From Hyphomonadaceae bacterium (lineage in GTDB: Bacteria; Pseudomonadota; Alphaproteobacteria; Caulobacterales; Aquidulcibacteraceae), in contig JALHQO010000007.1 in the NCBI GenBank assembly GCA_022841905.1, positions 62,001 to 126,000 of the forward strand: DNA of 64,000 bases, written 5' to 3'. How positions within the stretch are numbered: the stretch's first letter is position 1; the number at the start of each line of letters is the position of its first letter. Of the stretch, positions 54,187-63,301 are shown one piece after another. The notes under the pieces are model-generated. The model searched no databases, was not told where the DNA came from, and was given only the letters and a program-made list of their open reading frames with translations. Position numbers and translations under genes: made by a program.

Positions 54187-55338
54187 ATGCTGAACGAGGA
54201 CGTGATGAGCGATGTGCCGATTGCCGCGCCTGCCGCTTTGCGGCCAGACGTTACGCACGGCTACGAGCTCACGCTCGTGATCCCGACGTTCAAGGAAGAG
54301 CCCAACATCCGCCCGCTGGTGGCGAAGCTCGACGCGGCGCTGAAGGGCGTGCGTTGGGAAGTGATCTTCGTTGACGACGATAGCAGCGACGGCACCGCCG
54401 ATACGATCCGCGCTGTGGCGCAGGACGATCCGCGCGTGCGAGTGCTGCAACGTATCGGACGGCGCGGGCTTTCGAGCGCGTGTATCGAGGGCGTGCTGGC
54501 GTCGTCATCTGAATTCGTCGCTGTTATGGACGCGGACCTGCAACATGACGAAGCGATCCTGCCGGCCATGCTCGAGCAAGTGCGCTCTGGCGCGGCCGAC
54601 ATTTCGGTGGGCACCCGTTACGCGGGCGGCGGCTCGGTGGGCGAGTGGGATGAATCCCGCGCCAAAATGAGCCGGCTCGCGACTTGGCTCAGCCACAAGG
54701 TGACGGGCGTCGAACTCTCCGACCCGATGAGCGGCTTTTTCCTCCTGCGCCGGGACGCGTTTAACGCAGTGGTGCGCGATCTCTCCGGGCTCGGCTTCAA
54801 AATCTTGCTCGACATTCTGGCCAGCAACAAAGGCACGATGCGCGTTGGCGAGCAGCCCTACCAGTTCCGCTTCCGCGTCGCTGGCGAGAGCAAGCTCGAC
54901 ACACAGGCGCTTTGGGACTTCTTCCTGCTCTTGGTGGATAAGCGCTTCGGCAAGTATGTGCCGGCGCGGTTCGTCTCGTTCGCCATGATCGGCGGGGCAG
55001 GCGTTGTCGTGCACTTTGCGGTGGTGACGGCGTTGTTCCAGGGCATGGGCCGGAACTTCGCGCTGAGCCAAGCGATCGCCACCACGGTCGCGATGGTGTT
55101 CAACTACACGCTCAACAACGTGCTCACTTATCGCGACCGCCGCCGCAAGGGTTGGGGCTGGCTGGTCGGCCTGTTCACGTTCGTTGCGATCTGCTCGATC
55201 GGCGGCGCGGCGAACGTCGGTGTCGCCAATTATCTCTTCGTGCAGGAAACGAACTGGGTGCTCTCGGCGCTCGCCGGCATCTTGCTGGGCGCCGTTTGGA
55301 ACTACGCAGTCAGCTCCGTTTACACGTGGCGCAAATAG
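54187..55338 (+). CDS. DPM1-like glycosyltransferase 2 fused to a GtrA domain
   Basis: A 383-residue protein; the ATG at 54205 (GAGGA 4 nt upstream) is an equal alternative start. The GT2 domain (about 30-255) shows LVIPTFKEEPNI, FVDDDSSDGT, AVMDADLQHDE (DXD) and SGFFLLRRDAFN, as in polyprenol-phosphate mannosyl/glucosyltransferases. The C-terminal GtrA domain (about 258-380) adds four TM helices (RFVSFAMIGGAGVVVHF, then FNYTLNNVLTYRDR). It would charge undecaprenyl phosphate with a sugar for GT-C enzymes in this locus. The GT39-like gene starts 9 nt later. Confidence 0.92.
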   Translation: MLNEDVMSDVPIAAPAALRPDVTHGYELTLVIPTFKEEPNIRPLVAKLDAALKGVRWEVIFVDDDSSDGTADTIRAVAQDDPRVRVLQRIGRRGLSSACIEGVLASSSEFVAVMDADLQHDEAILPAMLEQVRSGAADISVGTRYAGGGSVGEWDESRAKMSRLATWLSHKVTGVELSDPMSGFFLLRRDAFNAVVRDLSGLGFKILLDILASNKGTMRVGEQPYQFRFRVAGESKLDTQALWDFFLLLVDKRFGKYVPARFVSFAMIGGAGVVVHFAVVTALFQGMGRNFALSQAIATTVAMVFNYTLNNVLTYRDRRRKGWGWLVGLFTFVAICSIGGAANVGVANYLFVQETNWVLSALAGILLGAVWNYAVSSVYTWRK

Positions 55339-55346
55339 GCGCCGCG

Positions 55347-56846
55347 ATGAGCACCCGCGTATCCGCGTTCGTTGATCAACGGCCCTGGTACGCGGTCCTC
55401 GCGATCATCGTCGTCGCGGCGGCGCTGCGGCTCTGGAATCTCGATGGCCCGTCGCTGTGGACGGACGAGCTTGCCTCGGTCGCGTTCGCGCGCGCGCCGT
55501 TCCACCTCTTGTGGAGCGACTGGATGGTCTACGAGACCAATCCGCCGCTTTATTATTCGCTGCTCGGCGGCTGGATCAGCGTGTTCGGCGAGAGCGAGTT
55601 TGCGGTGCGCGGCATGTCCGTCGTGCTGGGGCTTGCCGCAATCGCCGCGATATTTCTGTTCGCCCGCGCTTTGCATTCGACGCAAGCGGGCGTGCTGGCG
55701 GCGCTGTTTTGCGCGCTTTCGGCGGAACAGCTTGGTTACAGCCAGGAGACGCGCGGTTACATGCTGGGCTTTCTGGCCGCGACATTGGCGGCGCTGTCAC
55801 TTCTACGCATCGCGCATGCTTGGCGAGAAGGGGCGGCGCCCGCGCGCCAGCTTTTGCCCTGGTATGCGCTTTATGCCGGTACGAGCGCGGTCGCGGTTTA
55901 CACGCACACGACGTTTTTCATTCTGCCAGTGCTGTCTAACGTCTTCATCGCGTGGCTCTGGATTTTCCGCACACCGCGTCGTTTGAACGACGCGCTCGGC
56001 TGGGTCGGCGCGAACCTCGTGTTTGCGGCGCTCTATGCGTGGTGGATCACCATCACGCTTCGCCAAATACAAACCGGCGCCGAGACCGCAGCGTGGATAC
56101 CTACGCCGACCTTGCGAGACACGGTCGCGATTGTGTCGCACGTCGTCGCCACGCGCAGCTTTGAGATTTTCAATCTGCCGTTCGCAGCCGCGTTCGGTGC
56201 GGTGATGGCATGGGGCTGGTGGAAGTTGCCGCTTGAGCGGCGCGTTCTTGCTTTGGTGTTTGCGGTCGGCGTTCCGTTTATCTTGCTCGCTGTTAGTTTT
56301 GTTCGCCCGATCTTTCTCGAGCGGACGCTGTTTTGGGTTCAGTTCATCTATCTTGCCTGCCTTGCGGTCGGGGTCGCGACGTTGCCATGGGCGCGCTGGC
56401 GACCGGTATTGGTTGCGGCGATCGCGCTGGTGCTTATTGCGGATTCAATGAACTGGTCGCGCGTGGCGCACCGCGAGCAATGGCGCGAAATCGCGACCAT
56501 CCTTCACGATAACGCGCAGCCCGGCGATGCAGTGCTTATTTCCAGCGCCACCGGCGCGGTGGTCTTCAGCTATTATTGCCGTCACCTCGGCTGCGAGGAC
56601 GTGCCGGTGCTGGCGCAGGCGACCGAGCGCGGTAAGCGCGGCTTGGGGGAGTTCTTCGCTGGGCCCGAGCTCTCTGTGGGTAACGTGGCTGAGGGCGTCG
56701 GCGGCTATCGACGCATCTGGACAGTGGCGCGGACGGAGGATGATCCGGCGCCGTTGCTTGAAGCCGTGGCGACCCCGGAAAGAGAGTGGCTCAACGACGA
56801 AACGGGTCGCATGCGTTTCACGCTCTGGCGTGTCGGCGCCGAATGA
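55347..56846 (+). CDS. Glycosyltransferase family 39-like membrane protein
   Basis: A 499-residue GT-C protein with about 10-11 TM segments. The first loop RLWNLDGPSLWTDELASVAF is the well-known Asp-Glu motif of the ArnT/PMT-like family, and NPPLYYSLLGGWISVFGESE also fits. QETRGYMLG follows. A periplasmic C-terminal domain (about 375-499) contains two Cys. It would use the polyprenol-linked sugar made by the DPM1-like neighbour, acting on the periplasmic face. Acceptor unknown. Confidence 0.88.
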   Translation: MSTRVSAFVDQRPWYAVLAIIVVAAALRLWNLDGPSLWTDELASVAFARAPFHLLWSDWMVYETNPPLYYSLLGGWISVFGESEFAVRGMSVVLGLAAIAAIFLFARALHSTQAGVLAALFCALSAEQLGYSQETRGYMLGFLAATLAALSLLRIAHAWREGAAPARQLLPWYALYAGTSAVAVYTHTTFFILPVLSNVFIAWLWIFRTPRRLNDALGWVGANLVFAALYAWWITITLRQIQTGAETAAWIPTPTLRDTVAIVSHVVATRSFEIFNLPFAAAFGAVMAWGWWKLPLERRVLALVFAVGVPFILLAVSFVRPIFLERTLFWVQFIYLACLAVGVATLPWARWRPVLVAAIALVLIADSMNWSRVAHREQWREIATILHDNAQPGDAVLISSATGAVVFSYYCRHLGCEDVPVLAQATERGKRGLGEFFAGPELSVGNVAEGVGGYRRIWTVARTEDDPAPLLEAVATPEREWLNDETGRMRFTLWRVGAE

Positions 56847-56848
56847 TC

Positions 56849-56872
56849 GGATTCCCCTTTTGGGAGAAATCC
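56849..56872. terminator. Weak hairpin between convergent genes
   Basis: Arms GGATT (56849-56853) and AATCC (56868-56872) plus an inner CCC/GGG pair form an imperfect hairpin followed by AAATTCGATTTTCG. It is the only terminator-like structure in the 49-nt gap between the GT39-like gene and the convergent small gene. The stem is interrupted by a bulge, so this is tentative. Confidence 0.3.
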
Positions 56873-56895
56873 AAATTCGATTTTCGCGTTTGCGT

Positions 56896-57078
56896 TTAGC
56901 TCAGCGCGTCGATGGCCGCGCCGATGATGCCGAAGATGCCGGCCCATAAAAATAAGCTCGCGGCGATCGCTAGGATCAAAGTCCAGATAAAGGGCCAGCG
57001 GCGTACGCGCTGCCGCGCGCGACCGCGCGGTCTGATGACCTTCGTCTCAGGCGGTACGACCTGCGGCTTGGGCGCCAT
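56896..57078 (-). CDS. Small single-pass membrane protein, 60 aa
   Basis: An unrecognised protein: a basic Pro/Arg-rich cytoplasmic head (MAPKPQVVPPETK, then RPRGRARQRVRRWP) and one TM helix (about 33-55, FIWTLILAIAASLFLWAGIF). The positive-inside rule puts the N-terminus in the cytoplasm. ATG 57078 is used; a TTG 9 nt upstream is in frame. No clear Shine-Dalgarno. It sits beside the long regulatory gap of the BY-kinase gene. Function unknown. Confidence 0.62.
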   Translation of the reverse strand: MAPKPQVVPPETKVIRPRGRARQRVRRWPFIWTLILAIAASLFLWAGIFGIIGAAIDALS

Positions 57079-57211
57079 AAGGTTCAAAATAGCCCTCAGA
57101 ACGCGTCTTGATAATGACGCGGCTCAGTTGCGACTGTGATCCGAAACTCACTGCTAAAGCATTGATCGGCCGAGCTAATCGGTTTCGACTAGTTAACTTT
57201 CCGACAATCGA

Positions 57212-57242
57212 TCATGTGGTTAATGCACCCGATACCACATGA
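57212..57242. promoter_or_regulatory. Spaced inverted repeat, possible operator
   Basis: Two perfect 9-nt arms, TCATGTGGT (57212-57220) and ACCACATGA (57234-57242), are separated by 13 nt. The arm centres are 22 bp apart, two helical turns, as expected for a dimeric regulator on one DNA face. The loop has no terminator tail. It lies about 290 nt before the BY-kinase start and about 135 nt upstream of the small gene start at 57078. Confidence 0.5.
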
Positions 57243-57470
57243 GTTCCGTTCCGCGGCGTCATCACAAGTCGATTTTTCGGACGCTAGCGCGAGCGGCGAA
57301 AACCTCGCTTCGTCGATGAGATCGCAGGCTGACTACGCGCCGTTGAGCTACCGACCGCGAGCATGAATGCGGGCGCCAGTGCGCGGTGCTGAGGCTCGTC
57401 GTGCATTATTGCGCATGTGCAGCAATCAGCGCCTGTGCGCCGAAACGAGACATGCTATGGAATACGCGAT

Positions 57471-57485
57471 TGGCCGTGGAATTGC
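57471..57485 (+). promoter_or_regulatory. Candidate sigma-54 (-24/-12) promoter
   Basis: The 15-mer TGGCCGTGGAATTGC has the required GG and GC dinucleotides 10 nt apart and the TTGC half, against the consensus TGGCAC-N5-TTGC; three inner positions differ. Transcription would start near 57497, about 38 nt before the BY-kinase ATG. An unrelated match by chance is possible. Confidence 0.35.
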
Positions 57486-57534
57486 TTAGTTTTTTGGCCG
57501 CCAGCAGCTGGATCTCGCGGTTTAGGATAACGCA

Positions 57535-59724
57535 ATGAACGTCATCGCTATCCGCCAGCGGACGGAAGAGGCCTTCCAGCCGCCGGAAGACAACGGCGAA
57601 TTGGGGCTGATCAGCCTCAAGTGGATTTTTTCGTTCCTGCTTCGGCGCTGGATGCTGATCGGGGCGGTGGCCTTTGTCGTGGCCGTCATTTGCTTCGCCA
57701 ATTTTGCGTTCCAGCCCTCACGCTACACCGCTACTGCGCTCATCATGCTGACGAGCGGGCAGGACGGCGTGCTGACGCCAGACCAGACCTTTGTCGGCGA
57801 AGGGCCCGCAAACCAGAGTCTGGACAACCAACTCGAAATTCTCCGCTCGCCCCTGCTGGCGGGACGTCTCGTCGATGACCTTCGGCTCATGGAAGACCCG
57901 GAGTGGAATGGCTCGCTGCCTCGTGGCGATGGCGAAATGACACGCCAAGCCGAAGTGCCCCAAACCGAAGCGCAACGCTTGGCGGTACGCCAAGGCGTGG
58001 TGAATGGAGTGGTCGGATCTTTGGATGTGCGCCGCCGCGGTTTGACTTACGCCGCTGAAGTGCGTGTCACGTCGCAAAGCCCAGAGCGCGCCGCGCAGAT
58101 GGCTAATCGCCTGGTCGAGCTCTTCCAGATCTACCAGGTCGAAGCGCGCCTGCGCAGCGCCGAGCGCGCCAACGATTGGCTCTCGCAGCGCGTTAACGAA
58201 CTCCGCGCCGACGTACAGCGTAAGGAAGAAATCGCTGAGCGTTACCGCGTTGAGACGGGCCTTATTTCGTCGCAAGGTACGTTGCTGACTGAACAGCAAA
58301 CCACCGACCTGCAAGGGCAAGTGCTTAACGCGCGCGCCGATCTGGCTGAAAAAGAAGCTCGCCATCTGCAAGTGCAGTCGATGCTCGGCGGCGGCCAGTC
58401 TATCGACGCGATCGCGGCCGTGCTGAACTCCACAGTGCTGAACCAATTGCGCGCACAGGAATCTGAAATCGCGCGCCGTCAGGCCGATTATGAGAGCCGT
58501 TACGGCGATCAGCATCCGCTCGTCATCAACGTGCGCGCAGAGCGCGCGGACAACCGGGTTCAAGTTAACGCGGAAATCCGGCGCGGCATCAGCGCGTTGG
58601 GTACGGAAGTGCAGGTTGCACGCGCGCGCCTCGCGATGATCGAGACCAACATGTCGGCGGTACGCGGCGAACTCGCTGGCAACAATGAAGAGATGGTCCA
58701 GCTGCGTGAGTATGAGCGCGAGGCCGCAGCGGCGCGCGCCGTGTATGAAGCGTTCCTGCAGCGCTTCCACGAAATCGCCGACCAAGGCACGATGCGCACG
58801 GCGCCGGCTGAGGTGATCTCGGCGGCCGGAGTGCCCACAAACCGCTCTTCTCCAAGGCTTTCCATCGCTTTCGTGCTTTCTGTTGCGCTGGGCTTTGGTG
58901 TTGGTCTGGCGGCAGGTTTCCTGGCTGAAGCGCTCGACGAAGGCTTCGGCGATGGCGATGAAGTTGAGCGGAAGATTGGCGTCCCGGCGCTCGCCATGGT
59001 GCCGAAGCTGCGCCGCAGCGAGCTGCGTCAGCTTCCCGTAGCATCGCAGCATCCGGCGGCTTACCTACTCGAGCGGCAGGTCTCGGCGTTTACCGAAGCG
59101 TGCCGCGTTCTGCGCACAGCGATCCTATTCGCGGCTGGCCAGCCCAAGACGCAAGTCGTCGCCATCACATCAGCGTTGCCGAACGAGGGCAAGACGACGA
59201 TGTCGCTCTGTCTCGCGCGCGTTGCGGCGCTCTCCGGGCAGCGCGTCTTGTTGGTCGATTGCGACCTGCGTCGCCGCTCGGTGAAGGACGTGCTCGATTT
59301 CGAACCGCCCGTCGGCTTGTTGCAGGTGTTGGCCGGCGAAGTGAACTGGCGCCAAGCGACGTATCTCGATGACGCAAGCGGCATGCACGTGCTGCCGCTC
59401 AGCGATTCTGGCTTCACCCCCAAGGATGTCTTCGGTGGCGAAGACATGGATCGTTTGCTGGGCGAGCTGCGCAACGCCTTCGATCTGGTGATCCTCGATT
59501 GCGCGCCAGTGCTCGCTGTCGCCGATACGCGCGTTGTCGTGTCAAAAGCCGATTGTGCGGTGATGATCACGCGCTGGCAGAAGACGCCGATCCGCGCCGT
59601 GCGGGCGGCGATGCAACAGCTGCAAAGCTCCGGCGCAAATGTACGCGGCATTACGCTGAACAGCGTCGATCGCCGTATGCCCGGCTACTATTCCTATCCA
59701 ATGTACGAGTTCCGCGAGAACTGA
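57535..59724 (+). CDS. Polysaccharide co-polymerase fused to BY-type tyrosine kinase
   Basis: A 729-residue Wzz/GumC-type protein with a fused kinase, as in ExoP/Wzc. TM1 is about 39-60, a large periplasmic coiled-coil region follows (about 60-440, with RERAxxWLSQRVNELRADVQ-like helices), and TM2 is about 443-465. The kinase domain (about 510-715) has Walker A LPNEGKTTMS (Lys near 552), Walker A' LLVDCDLRRRS and Walker B LVILDCAPV. The end is Tyr-rich (GYYSYPMYEF), the usual autophosphorylation cluster. It would set chain length and couple synthesis with export. No phosphatase or Wza gene is in the window. Confidence 0.93.
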   Translation: MNVIAIRQRTEEAFQPPEDNGELGLISLKWIFSFLLRRWMLIGAVAFVVAVICFANFAFQPSRYTATALIMLTSGQDGVLTPDQTFVGEGPANQSLDNQLEILRSPLLAGRLVDDLRLMEDPEWNGSLPRGDGEMTRQAEVPQTEAQRLAVRQGVVNGVVGSLDVRRRGLTYAAEVRVTSQSPERAAQMANRLVELFQIYQVEARLRSAERANDWLSQRVNELRADVQRKEEIAERYRVETGLISSQGTLLTEQQTTDLQGQVLNARADLAEKEARHLQVQSMLGGGQSIDAIAAVLNSTVLNQLRAQESEIARRQADYESRYGDQHPLVINVRAERADNRVQVNAEIRRGISALGTEVQVARARLAMIETNMSAVRGELAGNNEEMVQLREYEREAAAARAVYEAFLQRFHEIADQGTMRTAPAEVISAAGVPTNRSSPRLSIAFVLSVALGFGVGLAAGFLAEALDEGFGDGDEVERKIGVPALAMVPKLRRSELRQLPVASQHPAAYLLERQVSAFTEACRVLRTAILFAAGQPKTQVVAITSALPNEGKTTMSLCLARVAALSGQRVLLVDCDLRRRSVKDVLDFEPPVGLLQVLAGEVNWRQATYLDDASGMHVLPLSDSGFTPKDVFGGEDMDRLLGELRNAFDLVILDCAPVLAVADTRVVVSKADCAVMITRWQKTPIRAVRAAMQQLQSSGANVRGITLNSVDRRMPGYYSYPMYEFREN

Positions 59725-59782
59725 GCGCGTTCAAAACCGTGCACCATTCGCGCGTTCACATGAGTGCGTGATGAACGCGCTC
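59723..59782. repeat. Cluster of inverted and direct GCGCGTTCA repeats behind the BY-kinase gene
   Basis: An 11-nt arm GAGCGCGTTCA (59723-59733, including the TGA stop of the BY-kinase gene) is matched by TGAACGCGCTC at 59772-59782. A third copy of the 9-mer GCGCGTTCA lies between them at 59750-59758. Two alternative hairpins (38-nt or 13-nt loop) are possible. No U-run follows, so it is not a standard terminator. The rest of the gap to 59957 shows no gene to me. Confidence 0.55.
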
Positions 59783-59957
59783 GATCGGGCGCAATTTGTG
59801 TTGCGCCACGGACACCGCTTCGCCTTTCGCGCGAACCTCACAAGAGATCGGCGCCGCAAGGTCAGAGTGTGCTTGCATCATGTTGCAGCGCACGCTTTAA
59901 CTGCCGCCTCTGCTCGAACGCCACAGAAGGTGGGCGCGGAAGCAGTGGGGACCGTCC

Positions 59958-60737
59958 ATGAAAGAGAACGCAAAGCCGGACGGCGCCCGCGCGACCAGCG
60001 CTGAGGCGCACGCGCAGAGTTCTGCGCCGCCGGTGCGTGCTACTGGCGCGCGTTTTGCGACGACCGCCCCAGCGAAGGGCGACATGAACGGTCGGGTCGA
60101 AATCATCCGCTATTGGGCGCCGTCGCGTTCCGATCAGAAGCCGCCTATGGGCGGCTGGTCCAAGCGCGCCTTCGACGTAGTCGTTTCGGCTGGCGCGCTA
60201 ATCCTGTTTGCGCCGCTGCTGCTGCTCATCGCCCTGATCATTCGCCTCGACAGCCGTGGTCCGGCGATCTTCCGGCAAGAGCGCGGCGGCTTTAACGGAA
60301 AACCGTTCCTTATCTGGAAGTTCCGCACCATGACGGTGATGGAAAACCGCGGCATCGTGCAAGCCCGTCCGGGCGATGTGCGCTTCACCCGCCTCGGCGC
60401 TTTCCTGCGCGGCTCCAGCCTCGACGAACTGCCGCAGCTGGTGAACGTTCTGCGCGGCGACATGTCGATCATCGGTCCGCGCCCGCACGCGCTGGAGCAC
60501 GACGCCAAATTCGAGAAGGTCGATCCTCGCTATCCGATGCGCTTCGACGCGCGGCCGGGTTTGACTGGCCTTGCCCAGGTTAGCGGCAGCCGTGGGCCTA
60601 CCCCGACCGACGAGAAGATCGTCCTCCGCACCGGCCACGACATCGAATACGTCCAGGCTTGGTCCTGGCGGCGCGACCTCAAAATCTTGTGGCGGACGAT
60701 TGTGGTCCTGGTTCGCGGCGCCCCGGACGCGCTCTAA
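59958..60737 (+). CDS. ExoY-like phosphoglycosyltransferase (initiating sugar transferase)
   Basis: A 259-residue monotopic PGT. A disordered N-terminal stretch of about 65 residues comes first, then the membrane re-entrant helix (about 70-95, FDVVVSAGALILFAPLLLL), the catalytic region IWKFRTMTV, SLDELPQLVNVLRGDMSIIG (the Asp-Glu dyad) with PRP, and PGLTGLAQVSG. It would start the repeat unit by moving a sugar-1-phosphate to undecaprenyl phosphate. The N-terminal extension is longer than in ExoY. Confidence 0.92.
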   Translation: MKENAKPDGARATSAEAHAQSSAPPVRATGARFATTAPAKGDMNGRVEIIRYWAPSRSDQKPPMGGWSKRAFDVVVSAGALILFAPLLLLIALIIRLDSRGPAIFRQERGGFNGKPFLIWKFRTMTVMENRGIVQARPGDVRFTRLGAFLRGSSLDELPQLVNVLRGDMSIIGPRPHALEHDAKFEKVDPRYPMRFDARPGLTGLAQVSGSRGPTPTDEKIVLRTGHDIEYVQAWSWRRDLKILWRTIVVLVRGAPDAL

Positions 60738-60830
60738 GCCCGTTTTTTCTGGCGGCGTTTCTTGCATAAAAATGTGTAGAAGAGGGCGTGCTTGGCTTCG
60801 GTGCCGGGCGCGGGCGAAAGGGCGAGAGCG

Positions 60831-61874
60831 ATGAAGGTCCTGCTGAGCGGACACCTGGGCTATATCGGCACAGTCATGGCGCCGATGCTGCTGAAGGCGG
60901 GACACGAGGTGGTCGGCATTGACGCCAATCTCTATCGCCGGTGCACTTTCGCCGAGGGCGGCGAGATCGCCGACATTCCCGAGATCATCAAGGACCTGCG
61001 CGATCTTGAAGCTAGCGACGTCGAAGGTTTCGACGCCGTGATCCATCTGGCGGCGCTTTCGAACGATCCGCTGAGCGATCTCAATCCCGACCTCACCTAC
61101 GCGATCAACCACCGCGCCAGCGTGAAACTCGCCGAATTGGCGAAGGCTGCCGGCGTGCCGCGTTTCCTGTTCGCCTCGTCGTGCTCGAACTACGGCAAGT
61201 CCGGCGACACCATGATCGACGAGACGGGTGAGCTGAATCCGGTTACTGCCTACGGCCAATCGAAGGTCTGGGTCGAGCGCGACGTGAGCGCCATGGCGAG
61301 CGATGATTTCTCGCCGACCTTCCTGCGCCCCGCCACCGCCTATGGCGTCAGCCCGCGCTTGCGCTTCGATATAGTGCTGAACAACCTCGTCGCCTGGGGC
61401 ATGACCAAGGGCGTCATTCTGTTGAAGTCCGACGGCACGCCGCTGCGGCCTATCGTGCACATCGAGGACATTTCGCGTGCCTTCATCGCCGCGATGGAGG
61501 CGCCGCGCGAGGTCATCCACAACCAAGCATTCAATGTCGGCCAAACGGCCCACAATTATCGCATCCGCGACATCGCCGAGATTGTCGGCGAGGTGGTGCC
61601 AAACACGAAGATCGAACTGGCGTCCGACGCTGGCCCCGATACGCGTTCCTACAAGGTGAGCTTTGAAAAGATCGCCAAGGCGCTGCCGGCGTTTAAACCG
61701 CAATGGGATGCGCGCAAGGGCGCAGAGCAATTGTACGCGGCTTACGGGGAATCAGGCGTCACGCTCGAAGAGTTCGAAGGTGCGCGCTACAACCGTATCG
61801 CCCACATCCGCAAGCTCATTGCAGACCAATCGCTCGACGGAGATCTGCGCGTACGCTCGATGGAGACTGCGTGA
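60831..61874 (+). CDS. NAD-dependent epimerase/dehydratase (extended SDR)
   Basis: A 347-residue extended SDR. ATG 60831 opens [20 protein letters not shown] (NAD-binding GxxGxxG), with [22 protein letters not shown], the YGQSK Tyr-Lys pair and [15 protein letters not shown]. It acts on a nucleotide-activated sugar, likely to make a deoxy or epimerised sugar for the polymer; the substrate is not clear. Its stop overlaps the GTG start of the DUF4910 gene (GTGA). Confidence 0.9.
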   Translation: MKVLLSGHLGYIGTVMAPMLLKAGHEVVGIDANLYRRCTFAEGGEIADIPEIIKDLRDLEASDVEGFDAVIHLAALSNDPLSDLNPDLTYAINHRASVKLAELAKAAGVPRFLFASSCSNYGKSGDTMIDETGELNPVTAYGQSKVWVERDVSAMASDDFSPTFLRPATAYGVSPRLRFDIVLNNLVAWGMTKGVILLKSDGTPLRPIVHIEDISRAFIAAMEAPREVIHNQAFNVGQTAHNYRIRDIAEIVGEVVPNTKIELASDAGPDTRSYKVSFEKIAKALPAFKPQWDARKGAEQLYAAYGESGVTLEEFEGARYNRIAHIRKLIADQSLDGDLRVRSMETA

Positions 61875-63202
61875 GCGGCGATAGCGCTGCGCATTCAGTA
61901 CCGGGCGCGAGCCTCGCTGCTTCGCTCGATAGCGATGGCATTGGCGGCGCGATTTACGCTCTCGCGGCCGAACTCTATCCGATCTGCCGCAGCATAACCG
62001 GCGGCGGCGTGCGTGAGACGTTGCGCATTCTTTCCCAGCACGCGCCCATCGTTCAGCACGAAGTCCCGACCGGTACGCCGGTTCTGGATTGGACCGTGCC
62101 GAAGGAGTGGGTGATCCGCGATGCGTGGATCAAGAACGCCGCCGGCGAGCGCGTCGTCGATTTTCAGAAGCACAATCTCCATGTGCTCAATTATTCAACG
62201 CCGATCCGCGCGACGCTGCCGCTTGCGGAGCTGAAGAAGAATATCTTCACGCTGCCGGAGCAGCCCGATCTCATCCCGTACCGCACCTCGTACTACAACG
62301 AGCGCTGGGGCTTCTGCATGGCACAGCGCTCGCTCGATGCGTTGCCGGACGGCGAGTACGAGGTTTGCGTCGATTCAGATTTGAAGGATGGTTCGCTGAC
62401 CTATGGCGAGTTCGTTCATCGCGGCGCCTCGGAGGAGGAGGTGCTGTTGTCCGTGCACACCTGCCACCCGTCGCTCGCCAACGACAATTGCTCCGGCATG
62501 GCCTTGTTGGCGTTGCTGGCTGGCCGCATGGCCGGCCTCAAGACGCGCTACACCTACCGCTTCCTGTTTGCGCCCGGCACGATCGGCGCGATCACTTGGC
62601 TCGCGCTGAGCGGCGACGCTGCCAAGCGCATCAAACATGGGCTGGTCATGTCCTGCGTCGGCGATCGCGGCGGCTTTACCTACAAGCGCACGAAGCGCGG
62701 CAACGCGCGCATCGATCGCGTGATGTCGCGCGTGCTCCGGGGGCGAGACGCGAACGTCATCGATTTTTTCCCGTACGGCTACGACGAGCGGCAATACAAT
62801 TCGCCAGGCTTCGATCTGGATGTCGGGCTATTTCAACGCACGCAGTTCGCGACGTTTCCCGAGTATCACACGAGCGGCGACAATCTGGATTTCATCGACG
62901 CTGCATCATTGGCGGAAAGCTATCGCGTCGTCGTCGCCGTGATTGAAGCGCTGGAGACCGAGCGCCGCTATCTCAACACTTCCCCCCACGGCGAGCCGCA
63001 GCTCGGCCGGCGCGGGCTCTATGCGGCGATCGGCGGGGATAAGGATAGTTACGCCAAGAGCATGGCAATGCTCTGGGTGCTGAACCTGTCCGATGGCGAT
63101 CACTCGCTTCAAGATATTGCTGACCGCGCCGGGGCAGAGTTGGCGGTGATCGAAGAGACGGCGCTCTTGCTGGAGCGAGCCGGGCTGCTGAAAGCGCTCT
63201 GA
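61871..63202 (+). CDS. DUF4910/M28-like aminopeptidase-domain protein
   Basis: A 443-residue protein from GTG 61871. It matches the DUF4910 family (COG4310), a zinc-peptidase-like core with a C-terminal winged helix. Seen are [16 protein letters not shown] at the start, [20 protein letters not shown] (His, Asp positions), [28 protein letters not shown] (His) and a final helical domain [18 protein letters not shown]. These genes recur in surface-polysaccharide clusters, but their substrate is not established. The last residues end at the repeat element that follows. Confidence 0.87.
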   Translation: MSGDSAAHSVPGASLAASLDSDGIGGAIYALAAELYPICRSITGGGVRETLRILSQHAPIVQHEVPTGTPVLDWTVPKEWVIRDAWIKNAAGERVVDFQKHNLHVLNYSTPIRATLPLAELKKNIFTLPEQPDLIPYRTSYYNERWGFCMAQRSLDALPDGEYEVCVDSDLKDGSLTYGEFVHRGASEEEVLLSVHTCHPSLANDNCSGMALLALLAGRMAGLKTRYTYRFLFAPGTIGAITWLALSGDAAKRIKHGLVMSCVGDRGGFTYKRTKRGNARIDRVMSRVLRGRDANVIDFFPYGYDERQYNSPGFDLDVGLFQRTQFATFPEYHTSGDNLDFIDAASLAESYRVVVAVIEALETERRYLNTSPHGEPQLGRRGLYAAIGGDKDSYAKSMAMLWVLNLSDGDHSLQDIADRAGAELAVIEETALLLERAGLLKAL

Positions 63203-63298
63203 TATGGAGCGCGGGCGTCCTCGCCCGCATCGGCAGTCGGCAAGTGACGATACCGTCGATGTCAGCCGACCTGCGGGCGAGGACGCCCGCGCTCCATA
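63203..63298. repeat. REP-like paired palindrome filling the intergenic gap
   Basis: Two 27-nt arms (63203-63229 and 63272-63298) are perfect reverse complements. Each arm is itself a small hairpin, GCGGGCG-TCCT-CGCCCGC. An extra inner stem of GTCGGC (63236-63241) with GCCGAC (63265-63270) continues the structure. The whole element takes up nearly all of the gap between the DUF4910 and rfbC genes, which converge on it, so it may serve as a bidirectional terminator. It looks like a head-to-head pair of repetitive extragenic palindromes. Confidence 0.85.
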
Positions 63299-63301
63299 AG
63301 A

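Larger units (their letters stand above)
57079..57534. other. 456-nt intergenic region upstream of the BY-kinase gene
   Basis: The longest non-coding stretch of the locus. I see no convincing gene in it on either strand. It holds a spaced inverted repeat at 57212-57242 and a candidate sigma-54 element at 57471-57485, both listed separately, and is less GC-rich than the genes around it near 57181-57240 and 57480-57500. It probably carries the main promoter for the genes from 57535 onward. Confidence 0.6.

Noticed and set aside
57181-57230. TTAAC and TTAAT words as a possible CtrA binding site.
   Set aside because: The two words are about 27 nt apart, not the 7-nt spacing of TTAA-N7-TTAA.
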